Shown here in pieces: positions 8,631 to 16,061 of a DNA stretch of 16,061 nucleotides. The notes under the pieces were generated by a model. That model was not told where the DNA came from. It did not search any database and was given only the letters and a program-made list of their open reading frames with translations. Positions within the stretch are counted from its first letter, which is position 1. The number at the start of each line of letters is the position of its first letter. The position numbers and the translations under genes are program-made. The stretch covers positions 1-16,061 of the forward strand of contig JAYPQA010000001.1 of the NCBI GenBank assembly GCA_038131695.1, written 5' to 3'. Origin of the DNA: JADHLK01 sp038131695. Its GTDB lineage: Bacteria; Pseudomonadota; Alphaproteobacteria; Puniceispirillales; Puniceispirillaceae.

Positions 8631-10077
8631 ATGCCCGCCATTATGTTTCAAGGAACAGGATCGAATGTTGGCAAGTCCGTTCTGGTGGCGGGCTTGTGCC
8701 GGGCAGCGGTCAGGCGCGGGCTGAAGGTGGCCCCGTTCAAGCCGCAGAATATGTCCAACAATGCCGCCGTGACAGAAGATGGCGGTGAGATTGGCCGCGC
8801 ACAGGCCCTGCAGGCCAGAGCCTGTAATCTGCGCTGTCATACAGATATGAACCCGATATTGCTGAAGCCGGAAACCGAAACAGGGGCACAAGTCATCATT
8901 CAGGGCCGGCGGCATGCCAGCCTGAAGGCACGTGATTATGCGAAAATAAAGCCGCAACTGATGGCGCCTGTCCTGGACAGTTTTCACCGGCTGGCGGCGG
9001 GCTATGATCTGGTGCTGGTTGAAGGGGCAGGCAGCCCGGCAGAGATTAACCTGCGAAAGGGGGATATTGCCAATATGGGCTTTGCGCTGGCTGCTGATAT
9101 GCCGGTTGTGCTGATAGGTGATATTGACCGCGGCGGCATTATTGCCCAGCTGGTCGGCACAAAGGCCGTTCTGCCAGATGCGGACAGACAGCAGATCAAG
9201 GGCTTTATCGTCAATAAATTCAGAGGAGATGTGTCACTGTTTGATGAGGGATATCAGATGATAGCAGAGCAGACAGGCTGGCCCGGTTTTGGGGTGCTGA
9301 GCTATTTTGCTGATGCCTGGCGCCTGCCTGCAGAAGATGCGCTGGATATCAGGGCAAGCCCGTCTTCAGGAGAGATAAAAATTGTCTGTCTGTGCCTGTC
9401 CCGTATGGCGAATTTTGATGATCTGGACCCGCTGGCGCAGGAAGAAAATGTTGAACTTATCATGCTGAAAGCCGGTCAGCCGATCCCGGGAGATGCCGAC
9501 CTTGTTCTGATTCCGGGCAGTAAATCGACCAGAGGGGATCTGGCCTTTCTGCGGGAACAGGGCTGGGATATTGATTTATATGCCCACCGGCGGCGAGGCG
9601 GACATGTTCTGGGGGTCTGCGGGGGGTATCAGATGCTGGGGCAGAGCATTGCTGATCCAGACGGGCTGGAGGGCCCGGCAGGCAATACAGAAGGCCTGGG
9701 CCTGTTAGAGGTCAGCACAGTGATGAGTGCTGATAAAACCCTGCGTGAGGTTACAGCCGTTGATGCCGGAAGCGGCCTGGCGGTAGAGGGATATGAAATT
9801 CATCTTGGCCAGACAGAGGGGAGCGATTGTCAGCGCCCGTTTGGCTATGTTGACCAGCAAGCCAGAAGGGGCCTGTTCAGAAGATGGCCGCGTTCAGGGC
9901 AGCTATCTGCATGGCCTGTTCCGGGAAGATGCGTTCAGACGGTCTTTCCTCGCCAGGCTGGGGGCCCCGGCAAGTGATCTGTCTTATGACAAGAGCCTTG
10001 ATGATGTGCTGGACAGGCTGGCTGATCATTTGGAAGAGCATCTGGATATAGACGCCCTCTTTGCCCTTGCCCGCTAG
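8631..10077 (+). CDS. cobQ: Cobyric acid synthase CobQ (one frameshift)
   Basis: CobQ amidates adenosylcobyrinic acid a,c-diamide at positions b, d, e and g using glutamine and ATP. The N-terminal dethiobiotin-synthetase-like domain starts MPAIMFQGTGSNVGKS, with the nucleotide loop at residues 8-16, then FKPQNMSNNAAV and the VEGAGSPAEINL segment. The C-terminal class I glutamine amidotransferase domain has the nucleophile Cys330 in GVCGGYQMLG and the GYEIHLGQT segment near residue 390. One extra base near 9861 shifts the frame after GYVDQQ; the other frame then reads PEGACSEDGRVQGSYLHGLF, with the conserved histidine of the amidotransferase fold, and ends at TAG 10075-10077. The reconstructed length is about 481 residues, as usual. 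AAAGG at the cobO stop serves as a ribosome binding site. The stop overlaps that of the convergent cobC. Confidence 0.94.
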
Positions 10078-11076
10078 CCGCGCAAGGCCTGTTCCAGACG
10101 GGCCCATCCGGTTTGAGGCGGCAGGCCAAGACGCAGCCAGTTTGCATTATAGCTGAAGGCCCGGACCCAGATCTGATGTCTGGCGAGATGGTCCTGCCAG
10201 GCAGCTCGCATCACTCATCTGATACAAGCGATACAGGCTGGTCCCGCCGACAATCTGCCAGCCCGCCGCAGTGGCAAGCTGATCCAGCTGATCTGATTCT
10301 GTGGCCAGCTGTGTGGTCATCTGTCTCGTCCAAATCTTGTCTGTCAATGCTGCCCGGCCGACAGCCAGAGCCGGGCCGGACACCGCCCAGCTGCCCATCA
10401 TCTCTGACAAATCACTAAGATAAGATTGTGCGCCAACCGCAAAGCCAAGCCTGAGCCCGGCCAGACCATAAAATTTACCAAAAGAGCGCAGCACGAGAAT
10501 ATTGTCATGCTGAGCGGTCAGATGCGGGCAGACAGATAAATGAGGCAGCGGATCACAAAAGCTTTCATCGATCACCAGAACGCCAACCTGCTCAGCCAGA
10601 GAGAACAGCTGTTCAGGGCGGCTGTAGCGGCCATCCGGATTATTCGGGTTCACCACCACCGCCAGATCAGCTCCGGCCAGCTGGTCTGTTGAGCAAACAC
10701 GCTCAACCTGCCAGTTCTGGCGAAGGAGCTGGCGTTCATGTTCATTATAGCTGGGATGCAGCACACGGGCCCGGCGGCCGGTTATATATCTGGCAAACAG
10801 CTCAGGATAGAGCTGGATCGCCTGTTGGGCCCCGGCAAGAGCCAGACAGGGCCGGGTGGTGTGATAGGCCGCCGCCGCCGCGGCTTCAACATCCTGTTGT
10901 AAGCCCTTGTCAGGCAGATCTGTCCAGAGGCTGTTGTCTATCGGCGGCAGGGGATAGGCATGCGGGTTGATGCCTGTGGACAGATCAAGCCAGTCAGCAC
11001 GCTGGCCGCCAAACCGGCTGATAGCCCGATCCAAATCACCGCCATGTTCTGCTGTCCTGCCATGATCATGTGTCAT
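10074..11076 (-). CDS. cobC: Threonine-phosphate decarboxylase-like CobC (one frameshift)
   Basis: In Pseudomonas denitrificans naming CobC is the PLP-dependent fold-type I protein of the aminopropanol arm (CobD in Salmonella). It decarboxylates L-threonine O-3-phosphate to (R)-1-amino-2-propanol phosphate. Visible features are LDLSTGINPHAYPLP, NPNNPDGR (143-150), VIDESF with the PLP-ring aspartate (Asp170), and SFGKFYGLAGLRLGF with the Schiff-base lysine Lys201. The frame breaks near 10203-10208 after YQMSDA. With one extra base removed it continues AAWQDHLARHQIWVRAF and ends WARLEQALRG at the stop 10074-10076. The reconstructed length is 333 residues. The ATG at 11074-11076 overlaps the cobD stop (ATGA) and is preferred over a GTG four codons upstream. 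Confidence 0.92.
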
Positions 11077-12045
11077 AGGCCTGCCCACCTTTCAGCAAGA
11101 AACAAACATACCGCCCCTGACAAAAGCAGCAAGCTGACCACCCAGAGCAAGCGGCTGTAGAGCTGCAGGGCAGCTGTTATATCCTGAGGGCCCGGGTCAC
11201 GCCCGGCTTCATTCAGCCACGGATCGGAACTGGCCAAACCATCATAAAGGCGCGGGCCGGACAGGCGGATGCCGAGCGCGGACGCAACCGCTGATTCCGG
11301 CCAGCCCGCATTGGGAGAGCGATGGCCAGGCGCGTCTTTCATCATGACCGTCAGCGCGTGCACCGGGGCCTGTGCCAGCAGGGCATACAATCAGGCCGGT
11401 CAGCCGGGCCGGGATCAGATTGACCAGATCATCAAGCCGGGCCGCCGCCCAACCAAAGGCCTGATGCTTCTTTGTCCTGTAGCCAATCATCGAGTCAGCT
11501 GTATTGATGGCCTTATAGACCACCAGACCCGGCAGGCCAAACAGCACCCCCCAGAACAGGGGCGCGGTAACCCCGTCTGAGGTGTTTTCAGCCAGACTTT
11601 CAACAGCCGCCCGGGCAATGGCAGGCTGGTCAAGCTGTTCAGAATTGCGGCCGACAATCATCGAGACCGCCTGGCGGGCAGCAGGCAGATCGCCAGCCTG
11701 AAGGGGCACGGCCACCGCCTGTACATGATCAGAAAGGGATTTTGCCGCCAGAAACGGCCAGGCCAAAACAGCCGTCAGGCCAATCCCTGCCCAGCCGGAA
11801 GGAAGGCCAGAGACAATCAGCCTGCAGACCAGATAAAGGCCAGCGATTATCACAAGCAGGCAAAATACGCCGGCAGCCCTGCGCACAGCCGCAGGCCAGC
11901 TGTCCCGGTTCAGCATCTGATCAGCTGTGCTGATCAGAACCCCGATACCGACAACCGGATGAGACAGCCGCCGATAGAGCTGATCCGGCCAGCCGATCAG
12001 CCGGTCCAGACAAAGTGCGATCAACATGTATAAGAAAAAGGACAC
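11073..12045 (-). CDS. cobD: Adenosylcobinamide-phosphate synthase CobD/CbiB (one frameshift)
   Basis: CobD (CbiB in Salmonella) is an integral membrane protein that joins aminopropanol or its phosphate to adenosylcobyric acid. Several hydrophobic helices are visible, for example VFCLLVIIAGLYLVCRLIV and a C-terminal VVSLLLLSGAVCLFL. The signatures ENTSDGVTAPLFWGVLFGLPG and YKAINTADSMIGY are diagnostic, followed by RLDDLVNLIPARL. After LTGLI one extra base at about 11388 shifts the frame; the other frame gives YALLAQAPVHA and the GHRSPNAGWPESAVASALGIRL motif. The start is uncertain: GTG at 12045 has GGGGG just upstream, ATG at 12027 is nearest the usual N-terminus, and TTG at 12090 would overlap the upstream gene. 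Using GTG, the length is about 323 residues, typical. The stop overlaps cobC (ATGA). Confidence 0.93.
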
Positions 12046-12064
12046 ATCACCCCCAAAAAGCCTG

Positions 12065-12667
12065 TCAAGCCAGCTGAAAATCCTGCCCAACCCGGTTCAC
12101 CCAGACAACCGAAAACTGGCCGTCCGGCAGGGCCCGCAGACGCGTAACTGACAGCGGATCAATTTCACATCTGAGGGCAGCTGACGGGCTGTCAAACGCA
12201 AGAGCAAGACAGGCGCGAATTACCCCGGCATGAGCAAAAACAGCTGTCGAGCGGGCCTGTTCTGTGTCCAGTAGCCCGATGAGGGCAGGTTGAACCCGGG
12301 CACAAAGATCAGAAAAACTCTCCCCGTTTGGCGGAGCGAACCGGACCAGCTCGTCCCCCTGCAGGGGCCCTACATCCGGCACATCTTCAAAAGCACGGCC
12401 ATCCCAGTCCCCGAAAGACTGCTCCCAGAACGCCTCTATCTGCTGTGGCGAGCGGCCCGGAAACACAGCCTGGCAGGTGTTCACACATCGTACGGCCGGG
12501 CTGCTGTACAGGGCCTGGCAGTCTGTCAGCATCTGGCTGAGGCGGTCTTTTACGGGCGGTTCAATTTCATCACAATCAGCATCTGTGCGGCCATAAAGAA
12601 AGCCGGCTGGCCGGGCCGGGGCATGGCGGATGAGATAAAGGTCGCGATGAGAATAGACCGGGGTCAA
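12065..12667 (-). CDS. Histidine phosphatase family protein, probable alpha-ribazole phosphatase
   Basis: This is a phosphoglycerate-mutase-like phosphatase of about 200 residues. It carries the RHAP motif (active-site histidine near residue 15), the GRTDADCDE segment, YSSPAVRC, the WEQSFGDWDGR acid/base region, PPNGESF, and the second histidine in VFAHAGVIRACLAL. In Salmonella a related enzyme (also called CobC) removes the phosphate from alpha-ribazole 5'-phosphate or adenosylcobalamin 5'-phosphate. Placement next to cobD and opposite cobU supports that job, but substrate specificity cannot be read from sequence. I prefer TTG at 12667 because AGGG precedes it at good spacing; a GTG at 12703 gives 12 extra residues (MLLQNAGKRERF) that look non-native. 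Only 44 bases separate it from the divergent cobU. The frame is intact. Confidence 0.85.
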   Translation of the reverse strand: MTPVYSHRDLYLIRHAPARPAGFLYGRTDADCDEIEPPVKDRLSQMLTDCQALYSSPAVRCVNTCQAVFPGRSPQQIEAFWEQSFGDWDGRAFEDVPDVGPLQGDELVRFAPPNGESFSDLCARVQPALIGLLDTEQARSTAVFAHAGVIRACLALAFDSPSAALRCEIDPLSVTRLRALPDGQFSVVWVNRVGQDFQLA

Positions 12668-12711
12668 AAAACGTTCCCTTTTTCCAGCGTTTTGGAGTAA
12701 CACCGTAGATT

Positions 12712-13231
12712 ATGGCATTTTCACTATTGATAACCGGCGGGGCCCGGTCTGGGAAGAGCAGTTTTGCAGAACAGCGGGTCAAAGAGTTTGGCGCGCCGCT
12801 GGTCTATATCGCCACAGCAGAGGCGTTTGACAGTGAGATGAAAGACCGCATCGCCCTACCCCAGGCTAGACGCGGCACGGACTGGCTAGACAGTTCCTGC
12901 TCCGCTGAACCTGCCACAAGCGCTACGGGAGGCTGATGGAATGGGCCCTTGTCTTGTTGATTGCCTGACCATCTGGCTGAACAATTTGATGTTTGCAGAA
13001 CAAGAGACCGCCACCGCCGCTGATCAGCTGGTCGCGGCAATTGCGGCGCGATCTGATCCGGTTGTTCTGGTCACCAATGAAGTGGGCAGCGGGATCGTTC
13101 CTGAAAATGCGCTGGCAAGACGGTTTCGGGATGAAGCCGGTCGAATGAACCAAATCATTGCTGCTGCTGTTGATGAAGTCTATATCAGCATTTCAGGAAT
13201 TCCGGTGCGCATAAAACCACAGCCAGACTGA
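12712..13231 (+). CDS. cobU: Adenosylcobinamide kinase / guanylyltransferase CobU (CobP) (one frameshift)
   Basis: CobU/CobP phosphorylates adenosylcobinamide and then transfers GMP to give adenosylcobinamide-GDP. The P-loop ITGGARSGKSSFAE lies at residues 7-20, followed by YIATAEAFDSEMKDRI. The frame breaks around 12886, in GGCTAGACA. Removing one base replaces a nonsense tail by TVPAPLNLPQALREADG, and it continues GPCLVDCLTIWLNNLMF, VTNEVGSGIVPENALARRF and GRMNQIIAAAVDEVY. The reconstructed length is about 172 residues, normal. The conserved histidine that is guanylylated in Salmonella CobU (His46) falls where this protein has proline (RIALPQARRG, where the family usually has HQARR); a single base could account for this. 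GGAG lies 14 bases before the ATG. cobT follows after 20 bases. Confidence 0.92.
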
Positions 13232-13251
13232 CCAAAAAAGGCAGATGAGAT

Positions 13252-14259
13252 ATGATATCCTTCACAAATCTAAATGAGGTTGCTGAGGCGGTCAGGGCGT
13301 TGCCGGGCAAACATGAAGCTGTTGAGGCTGAGGCCCTTGCGCATCAGAATCAGCTGACCAAACCGCCTGGCGCGCTGGGCAGGCTGGAGGAGCTGGCGGT
13401 GTTTCTGGCCAGCTGGCAAGGCCAGGTCAAACCGTCCCTGACGACCGCACAGGCGGTTGTGTTTGCCGGTAATCACGGTATCTGTGCCCAAGGCGTAAAC
13501 CCGTTTCCGCAAGACGTCACCGCCCAGATGGTAGCGAATTTTACTGCTGGCGGGGCCGCGATTAACCAGCTCTGTGCAGTGAGCGGGGCTGAACTGGATG
13601 TTGTGCCCTTATCACTTGAAACCCCACAGCAGATTTCACAAAACAAGAAGCGTTAAGTGAGGATGAGCTCTGTGCGGCAATGACTCGTGGCGCGCGGGCG
13701 GTGAACCCAGATGCGGATATACTGCTTCTGGGTGAAATGGGGATTGGCAACTCAACTGTGTCGGCTGCTCTGGCTGCGAGCGTCTTTGGTGGCGATGTCG
13801 CCCGCTGGGTTGGCGCAGGTACAGGGTCTGATGAAGCTGGGATCGCCCGCAAACAAACGGTGATCGAGCAGGGGCTTGAAGATACATGGTAGCAGAGCAG
13901 ATTTAACTGCCCTGTTGGCCTTTGGCGGGCGTGAACAGGCCGCCATTTGTGGAGCTGTTATTGCAGCGCGCATGGCCAGTGTTCCGGTTATTCTGGACGG
14001 GTTTATCTGTAGCGCGGCAGTGGCCCCTCTGTATGGTATGGTACCAGATAGCCTTGATCATTGTCTGGTAGGTCATGTATCGGCTGAGCCCGGCCACAAG
14101 CATCTTCTGGCGGCTTTGGACAAATCTGCGATTTTGCAGCTGGATATGCGGCTGGGTGAGGGTACAGGTGCAGCCGTTGCGCTGTCGGTTCTGCGTGGGG
14201 CGGTCGCTTGTCATAACCAGATGGCCACGTTCGAATCTGCAGGCATAGCCGGTACATGA
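13252..14259 (+). CDS. cobT: Nicotinate-nucleotide:dimethylbenzimidazole phosphoribosyltransferase CobT (two frameshifts)
   Basis: CobT (CobU in Pseudomonas denitrificans naming) makes alpha-ribazole 5'-phosphate from nicotinate mononucleotide and 5,6-dimethylbenzimidazole. The N-terminal segment reads QLTKPPGALGRLEELA and VVFAGNHGICAQGVNPFPQ. The first break is at 13622-13625, where a C seems to be missing from a CCCC run; the protein resumes TADFTKQEALSEDELCAAMTRG. The middle has LLLGEMGIGNSTVSAAL and GAGTGSDEAG. The second break fits one extra G in the GGGG run at 13871-13874, giving QGLKIHGSRADLTALLAFGG. The C-terminal GEGTGAAVAL contains the glutamate that corresponds to the catalytic base Glu317 of the Salmonella enzyme. 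The reconstructed length is about 335 residues. The stop overlaps the cobS start (ATGA). AAGG precedes the ATG. Confidence 0.93.
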
Positions 14260-15023
14260 ACGGCCTACGGCGACGTATCGCTGAGGTCCAGGTGGCTTTT
14301 ATGCTTTTGACGCGCCTGCCTGCAGGCAGGCTGGGGGGGGGACCTCCGGAGCTTGCCGCCGCAAAATGGGCCTTCCCGCTGACTGGGCTGGTAGTGGGTG
14401 GCAGTTTTGCCGGCGTATATATCACGATGAGCAGCCTTGCGCTGCCGGCCAGTCTGGCCGCCATTCTGGCCCTCGGTGTCAGCGTGATGATGACCGGAGG
14501 CTTGCATGAAGACGGGCTTGCTGATTGTGCAGACGGGTTTGGTGGTGGACAGACCAAAGATCAAAAACTAGCGATCATGAAAGACAGCCGAGTGGGTAGC
14601 TATGGGGTATTGGCGCTTGTCCTTGTCATTGCGGCCCGCATGATGGCGTTGGCAACCTTGCCTGCCACAGCTCAAAGCCTGATATTGTTGATCAGCCTGG
14701 CGATGGTGAGCCGCCTGATGATGGTGGTCTGTCTGAACTGGTTACCCTCGGCCCGCGCCGAGGGATTGGGGCATCAGGCGGGAAAAGATGGTGGCCTGTC
14801 AGTTGTTGTTGCGGCGGTTTTATGTGTGCCTGCTTTGATGTATAGCGGCGGTTTAATTTTGTTCAGCCTAGCCGCACTTTGCGGAGCCGCTTTAATAGCA
14901 GGCTGGATTGCAAACCGTCAGATTGGCGGGCAGACAGGGGATGTATGCGGTGCTGTGCAGATACTAAGTGAGACAGCAGGATGGGTGTGTTTGACTGTTT
15001 TGCTGTCACTGGACTCGGTATGA
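14256..15023 (+). CDS. cobS: Adenosylcobinamide-GDP ribazoletransferase (cobalamin synthase) CobS
   Basis: CobS (CobV in Pseudomonas denitrificans naming) is the membrane enzyme that joins adenosylcobinamide-GDP and alpha-ribazole (phosphate), closing the pathway. The intact 255-residue product has the N-terminal FMLLTRLPAG, the metal-binding signature GGLHEDGLADCADGFGGG at about 81-98, and GQTGDVCGAVQILSE near the C-terminus. Several hydrophobic helices are visible, for example LAAILALGVSVMM and ALVLVIAARMMALATL. The ATG at 14256 overlaps the cobT stop (ATGA), suggesting coupled translation. A run of nine G (14333-14341) lies within the frame near residue 27 and is a weak point for length errors, yet the frame is right on both sides. 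It is the last gene of the nucleotide loop operon. Confidence 0.95.
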   Translation: MNGLRRRIAEVQVAFMLLTRLPAGRLGGGPPELAAAKWAFPLTGLVVGGSFAGVYITMSSLALPASLAAILALGVSVMMTGGLHEDGLADCADGFGGGQTKDQKLAIMKDSRVGSYGVLALVLVIAARMMALATLPATAQSLILLISLAMVSRLMMVVCLNWLPSARAEGLGHQAGKDGGLSVVVAAVLCVPALMYSGGLILFSLAALCGAALIAGWIANRQIGGQTGDVCGAVQILSETAGWVCLTVLLSLDSV

Positions 15024-15156
15024 TCCTGACAAGCTGCGGGCTGGAAAAAATAAGTTTGTCGCCACAAAAAAATAAAGCGACGATATTTTACTACTCTTTC
15101 CAACTCAATCCGGCACGCTGAGGGTTCAATTAGGTGGTATGGTTTGCTCTTCGAAT

Positions 15157-15220
15157 GGGTCTGGACACGGCACCAAGTTTATCGGTTCTCCAGCGTTCTT
15201 TTAGCTTAGAATGCAGACCC
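15157..15220 (+). promoter_or_regulatory. Inverted repeats that may fold in the cbiM leader
   Basis: GGGTCTG (15157-15163) can pair perfectly with CAGACCC (15214-15220). Between them GCGTTCT can pair with AGAATGC (with one G-U pair) over an eight-base loop, abutting the outer stem. CAGAC (15214-15218) could instead pair with GTCTG at 15281-15285, so two alternative folds are possible, as in a switch. This is seen by eye; no folding energy was computed. Confidence 0.3.
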
Positions 15221-15266
15221 GATAGCAATTGGGATAACACAAGGGACGGTTTCCGTGATAAGATGT

Positions 15267-15284
15267 AAATCAGGAAACTTGTCT
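15267..15284 (+). promoter_or_regulatory. B12-box-like sequence; possible divergent cobalamin riboswitch
   Basis: AAATCAGGAAACTTGTCT matches about 14 of 18 positions of the B12 box consensus as I remember it (rAGYCMGgAgACCkGCCd). The differences are all transitions, and the CAGG...CTTG stem still pairs with one G-U. It lies about 50 bases before a cobalt permease gene, a common place for cobalamin riboswitches. The other conserved core elements (GGGAA...GGTG, CCACTG) were not found in canonical form, so this may be a divergent riboswitch or chance. Confidence 0.28.
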
Positions 15285-15300
15285 GGTTTTTCAACCAACG

Positions 15301-15316
15301 CCGTCGGTGGAGACGG
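15301..15316 (+). promoter_or_regulatory. Hairpin next to the cbiM ribosome binding site
   Basis: CCGTC (15301-15305) and GACGG (15312-15316) form a perfect five-pair stem with a six-base loop, just before the ribosome binding site AAAGGAGA (15319-15326) and the ATG at 15332. As drawn it leaves the binding site free. It could take part in a larger fold that controls translation. Confidence 0.35.
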
Positions 15317-15331
15317 TAAAAGGAGACTAAA

Positions 15332-16007
15332 ATGCATATCGAACCAGGTGTCGTCAATGAAGCAAAAATGGTGCTCAGTTATGCGACAGCCGCTGGCGCG
15401 ACTGGGCTGACAATCAAATATTCCCAAACACTGCGCCAGTCTAAAAGCGCAGCGTTTGTTTTGCGTTTGATGATAGCAACGTTATTGACTGTATTTTTCT
15501 TTGAGTTCCTGCCAAAATTTTCTGTTGGCGTTTCAGAAGTCCATTTCATATTTGGTTCTACTTTATTCCTATTATTTGGAGCAGCTCCTGCAGCCATTGG
15601 ACTGGCCGCCGGCCTAGCCATTCAGGGCCTGATTCTGTCTCCAGCGGACCTGCCGCAATATTTTATGAACACAACCACACTGTTGTTTCCGTTATATGCG
15701 ATTTCATGGGCTGCAGGTCGGATTATAATCGCCAACACAGCCTACGTGGATTGTACTTACACGCAGTTGCTGAAACTGTCAGCGACTTATCAAGCCGGCA
15801 TTGTGGCCTTGCTGCGTTCTGGGCTTTTATGGCCAGGGTTTTGGGGCGGACAACATCAGCGCAGTGACTGGATCTGGTCTTGCTTATTTGTCAGTCATCC
15901 TAATTGAGCCAATTGTCGATGTTGCGATTTTGGCCATTGCAAAAACGAGACGTGATATCGCTGGCAATATGATTTTTACGAAGCGGCTTGCCCAATCAAA
16001 AAGTTGA
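15332..16007 (+). CDS. CbiM-like energy-coupling factor cobalt permease (two frameshifts)
   Basis: This is a CbiM/NikM-related substrate-binding membrane protein, most likely for cobalt uptake given its place after the cob genes. It begins MHIEPGVVNEAKMVLSY. His2 in MHI and His71 in VSEVHFIFGS sit where CbiM/NikM proteins bind the metal. Hydrophobic segments include TLLTVFFFEFL, LFLLFGAAPAAIGLAAGLAIQ and TTLLFPLYAISWA. The C-terminal quarter is broken twice: a G seems missing at 15810-15811 and a T missing in the TTTT run at 15825-15828. Corrected, it reads YQAGIVALAAFWAFYGQGFGADNISAV, then LIEPIVDVAILAIAKTRRDI, ending at 16007. The reconstructed length is about 225 residues. The start has a strong AAAGGAGA. 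No CbiN, CbiQ or CbiO gene is seen before the window ends. Confidence 0.85.
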
Positions 16008-16037
16008 CATTGTTAGATTTGCTTACTGGAGATGAAA

Positions 16038-16061
16038 ATGAAGCGATGGCGGCACTTGCTC
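16038..16061 (+). CDS. Possible start of a further gene, cut by the window edge
   Basis: An ATG at 16038 follows GGAG (16028-16031) at good spacing and reads MKRWRHLL to the end of the window, which could be the start of a signal peptide. Another open frame across the same bases (KLTLLDLLTGDENEAMAALA) also looks protein-like, so the frame is not settled. It starts 30 bases after the permease and may belong to the same operon. Nothing more can be said about its function. Confidence 0.3.

Larger units (their letters stand above)
15024..15331 (+). other. Intergenic leader region between cobS and the cobalt permease
   Basis: No credible gene is seen in these 308 bases, which are visibly richer in A and T than the cob genes. 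A weak hairpin GTCGC/GCGAC (15058-15081) follows cobS, but there is no clear U-tract, so I do not call it a terminator. Further on there are several inverted repeats and a B12-box-like sequence, listed separately, which together suggest a structured leader for the downstream permease gene. I could not place a convincing promoter. Confidence 0.6.

Noticed and set aside
15058..15081. Rho-independent terminator after cobS
   Set aside because: The GTCGC/GCGAC stem is short, has a 14-base loop and is not followed by a U-tract.
1..16061. CRISPR arrays, insertion sequences, tRNA or rRNA genes
   Set aside because: No repeat-spacer pattern, transposase, terminal inverted repeat or RNA gene was recognised on either strand.

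Overview
The window is almost entirely an aerobic (late cobalt insertion) cobalamin biosynthesis cluster followed by a probable cobalt uptake gene. CobG, CobN and the CobJ/I/H set, the CobW-CobN pairing, a DUF1636 protein and the very dense packing all point to an alphaproteobacterium. A marine Rhodobacterales- or SAR116-like lineage is my guess from family recognition only; no rRNA or other marker is present.

Layout. (1) Minus strand, positions 7764 down to 1: DUF1636 protein, cobW, cobN, cobG, cobH, cobI and the start of cobJ, which runs off the left edge. This arm makes the corrin ring and inserts cobalt. (2) Plus strand, 7979-10077: cobO and cobQ (corrinoid adenosylation, then amidation to cobyric acid). 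(3) Minus strand, 12667 down to 10074: a histidine phosphatase, cobD and cobC (aminopropanol arm and its attachment; probable alpha-ribazole phosphate dephosphorylation). (4) Plus strand, 12712-15023: cobU/cobP, cobT and cobS (nucleotide loop assembly). (5) After a 308-bp AT-richer gap, a CbiM-like cobalt permease (15332-16007), then the first bases of another possible gene. Together the genes cover ring contraction, chelation, adenosylation, side-chain addition, the lower ligand and metal supply. cobK, cobL, cobM and the cobaltochelatase CobS/CobT subunits are not in the window.

Many genes overlap by ATGA (cobH/cobI, cobI/cobJ, cobN/cobG, cobD/cobC, cobT/cobS), which suggests translational coupling. 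The convergent cobQ and cobC genes share a CTAG at their stop codons.

The most striking property is that eight genes (cobN, cobO, cobQ, cobC, cobD, cobU, cobT, cbiM) are split by eleven single-base indels. In every case the protein continues in another frame with family-typical sequence. Several indels lie in short homopolymers. I read these as uncorrected sequencing or assembly errors rather than decay of the whole pathway, and I annotate each gene over its full reconstructed span.

I did not find a clearly novel system. The best candidates for new biology are the structured, B12-box-like leader before the cobalt permease, the shared divergent promoter at 7886-7936, the DUF1636-cobW-cobN association, and the apparent loss of the guanylylated histidine in CobU.
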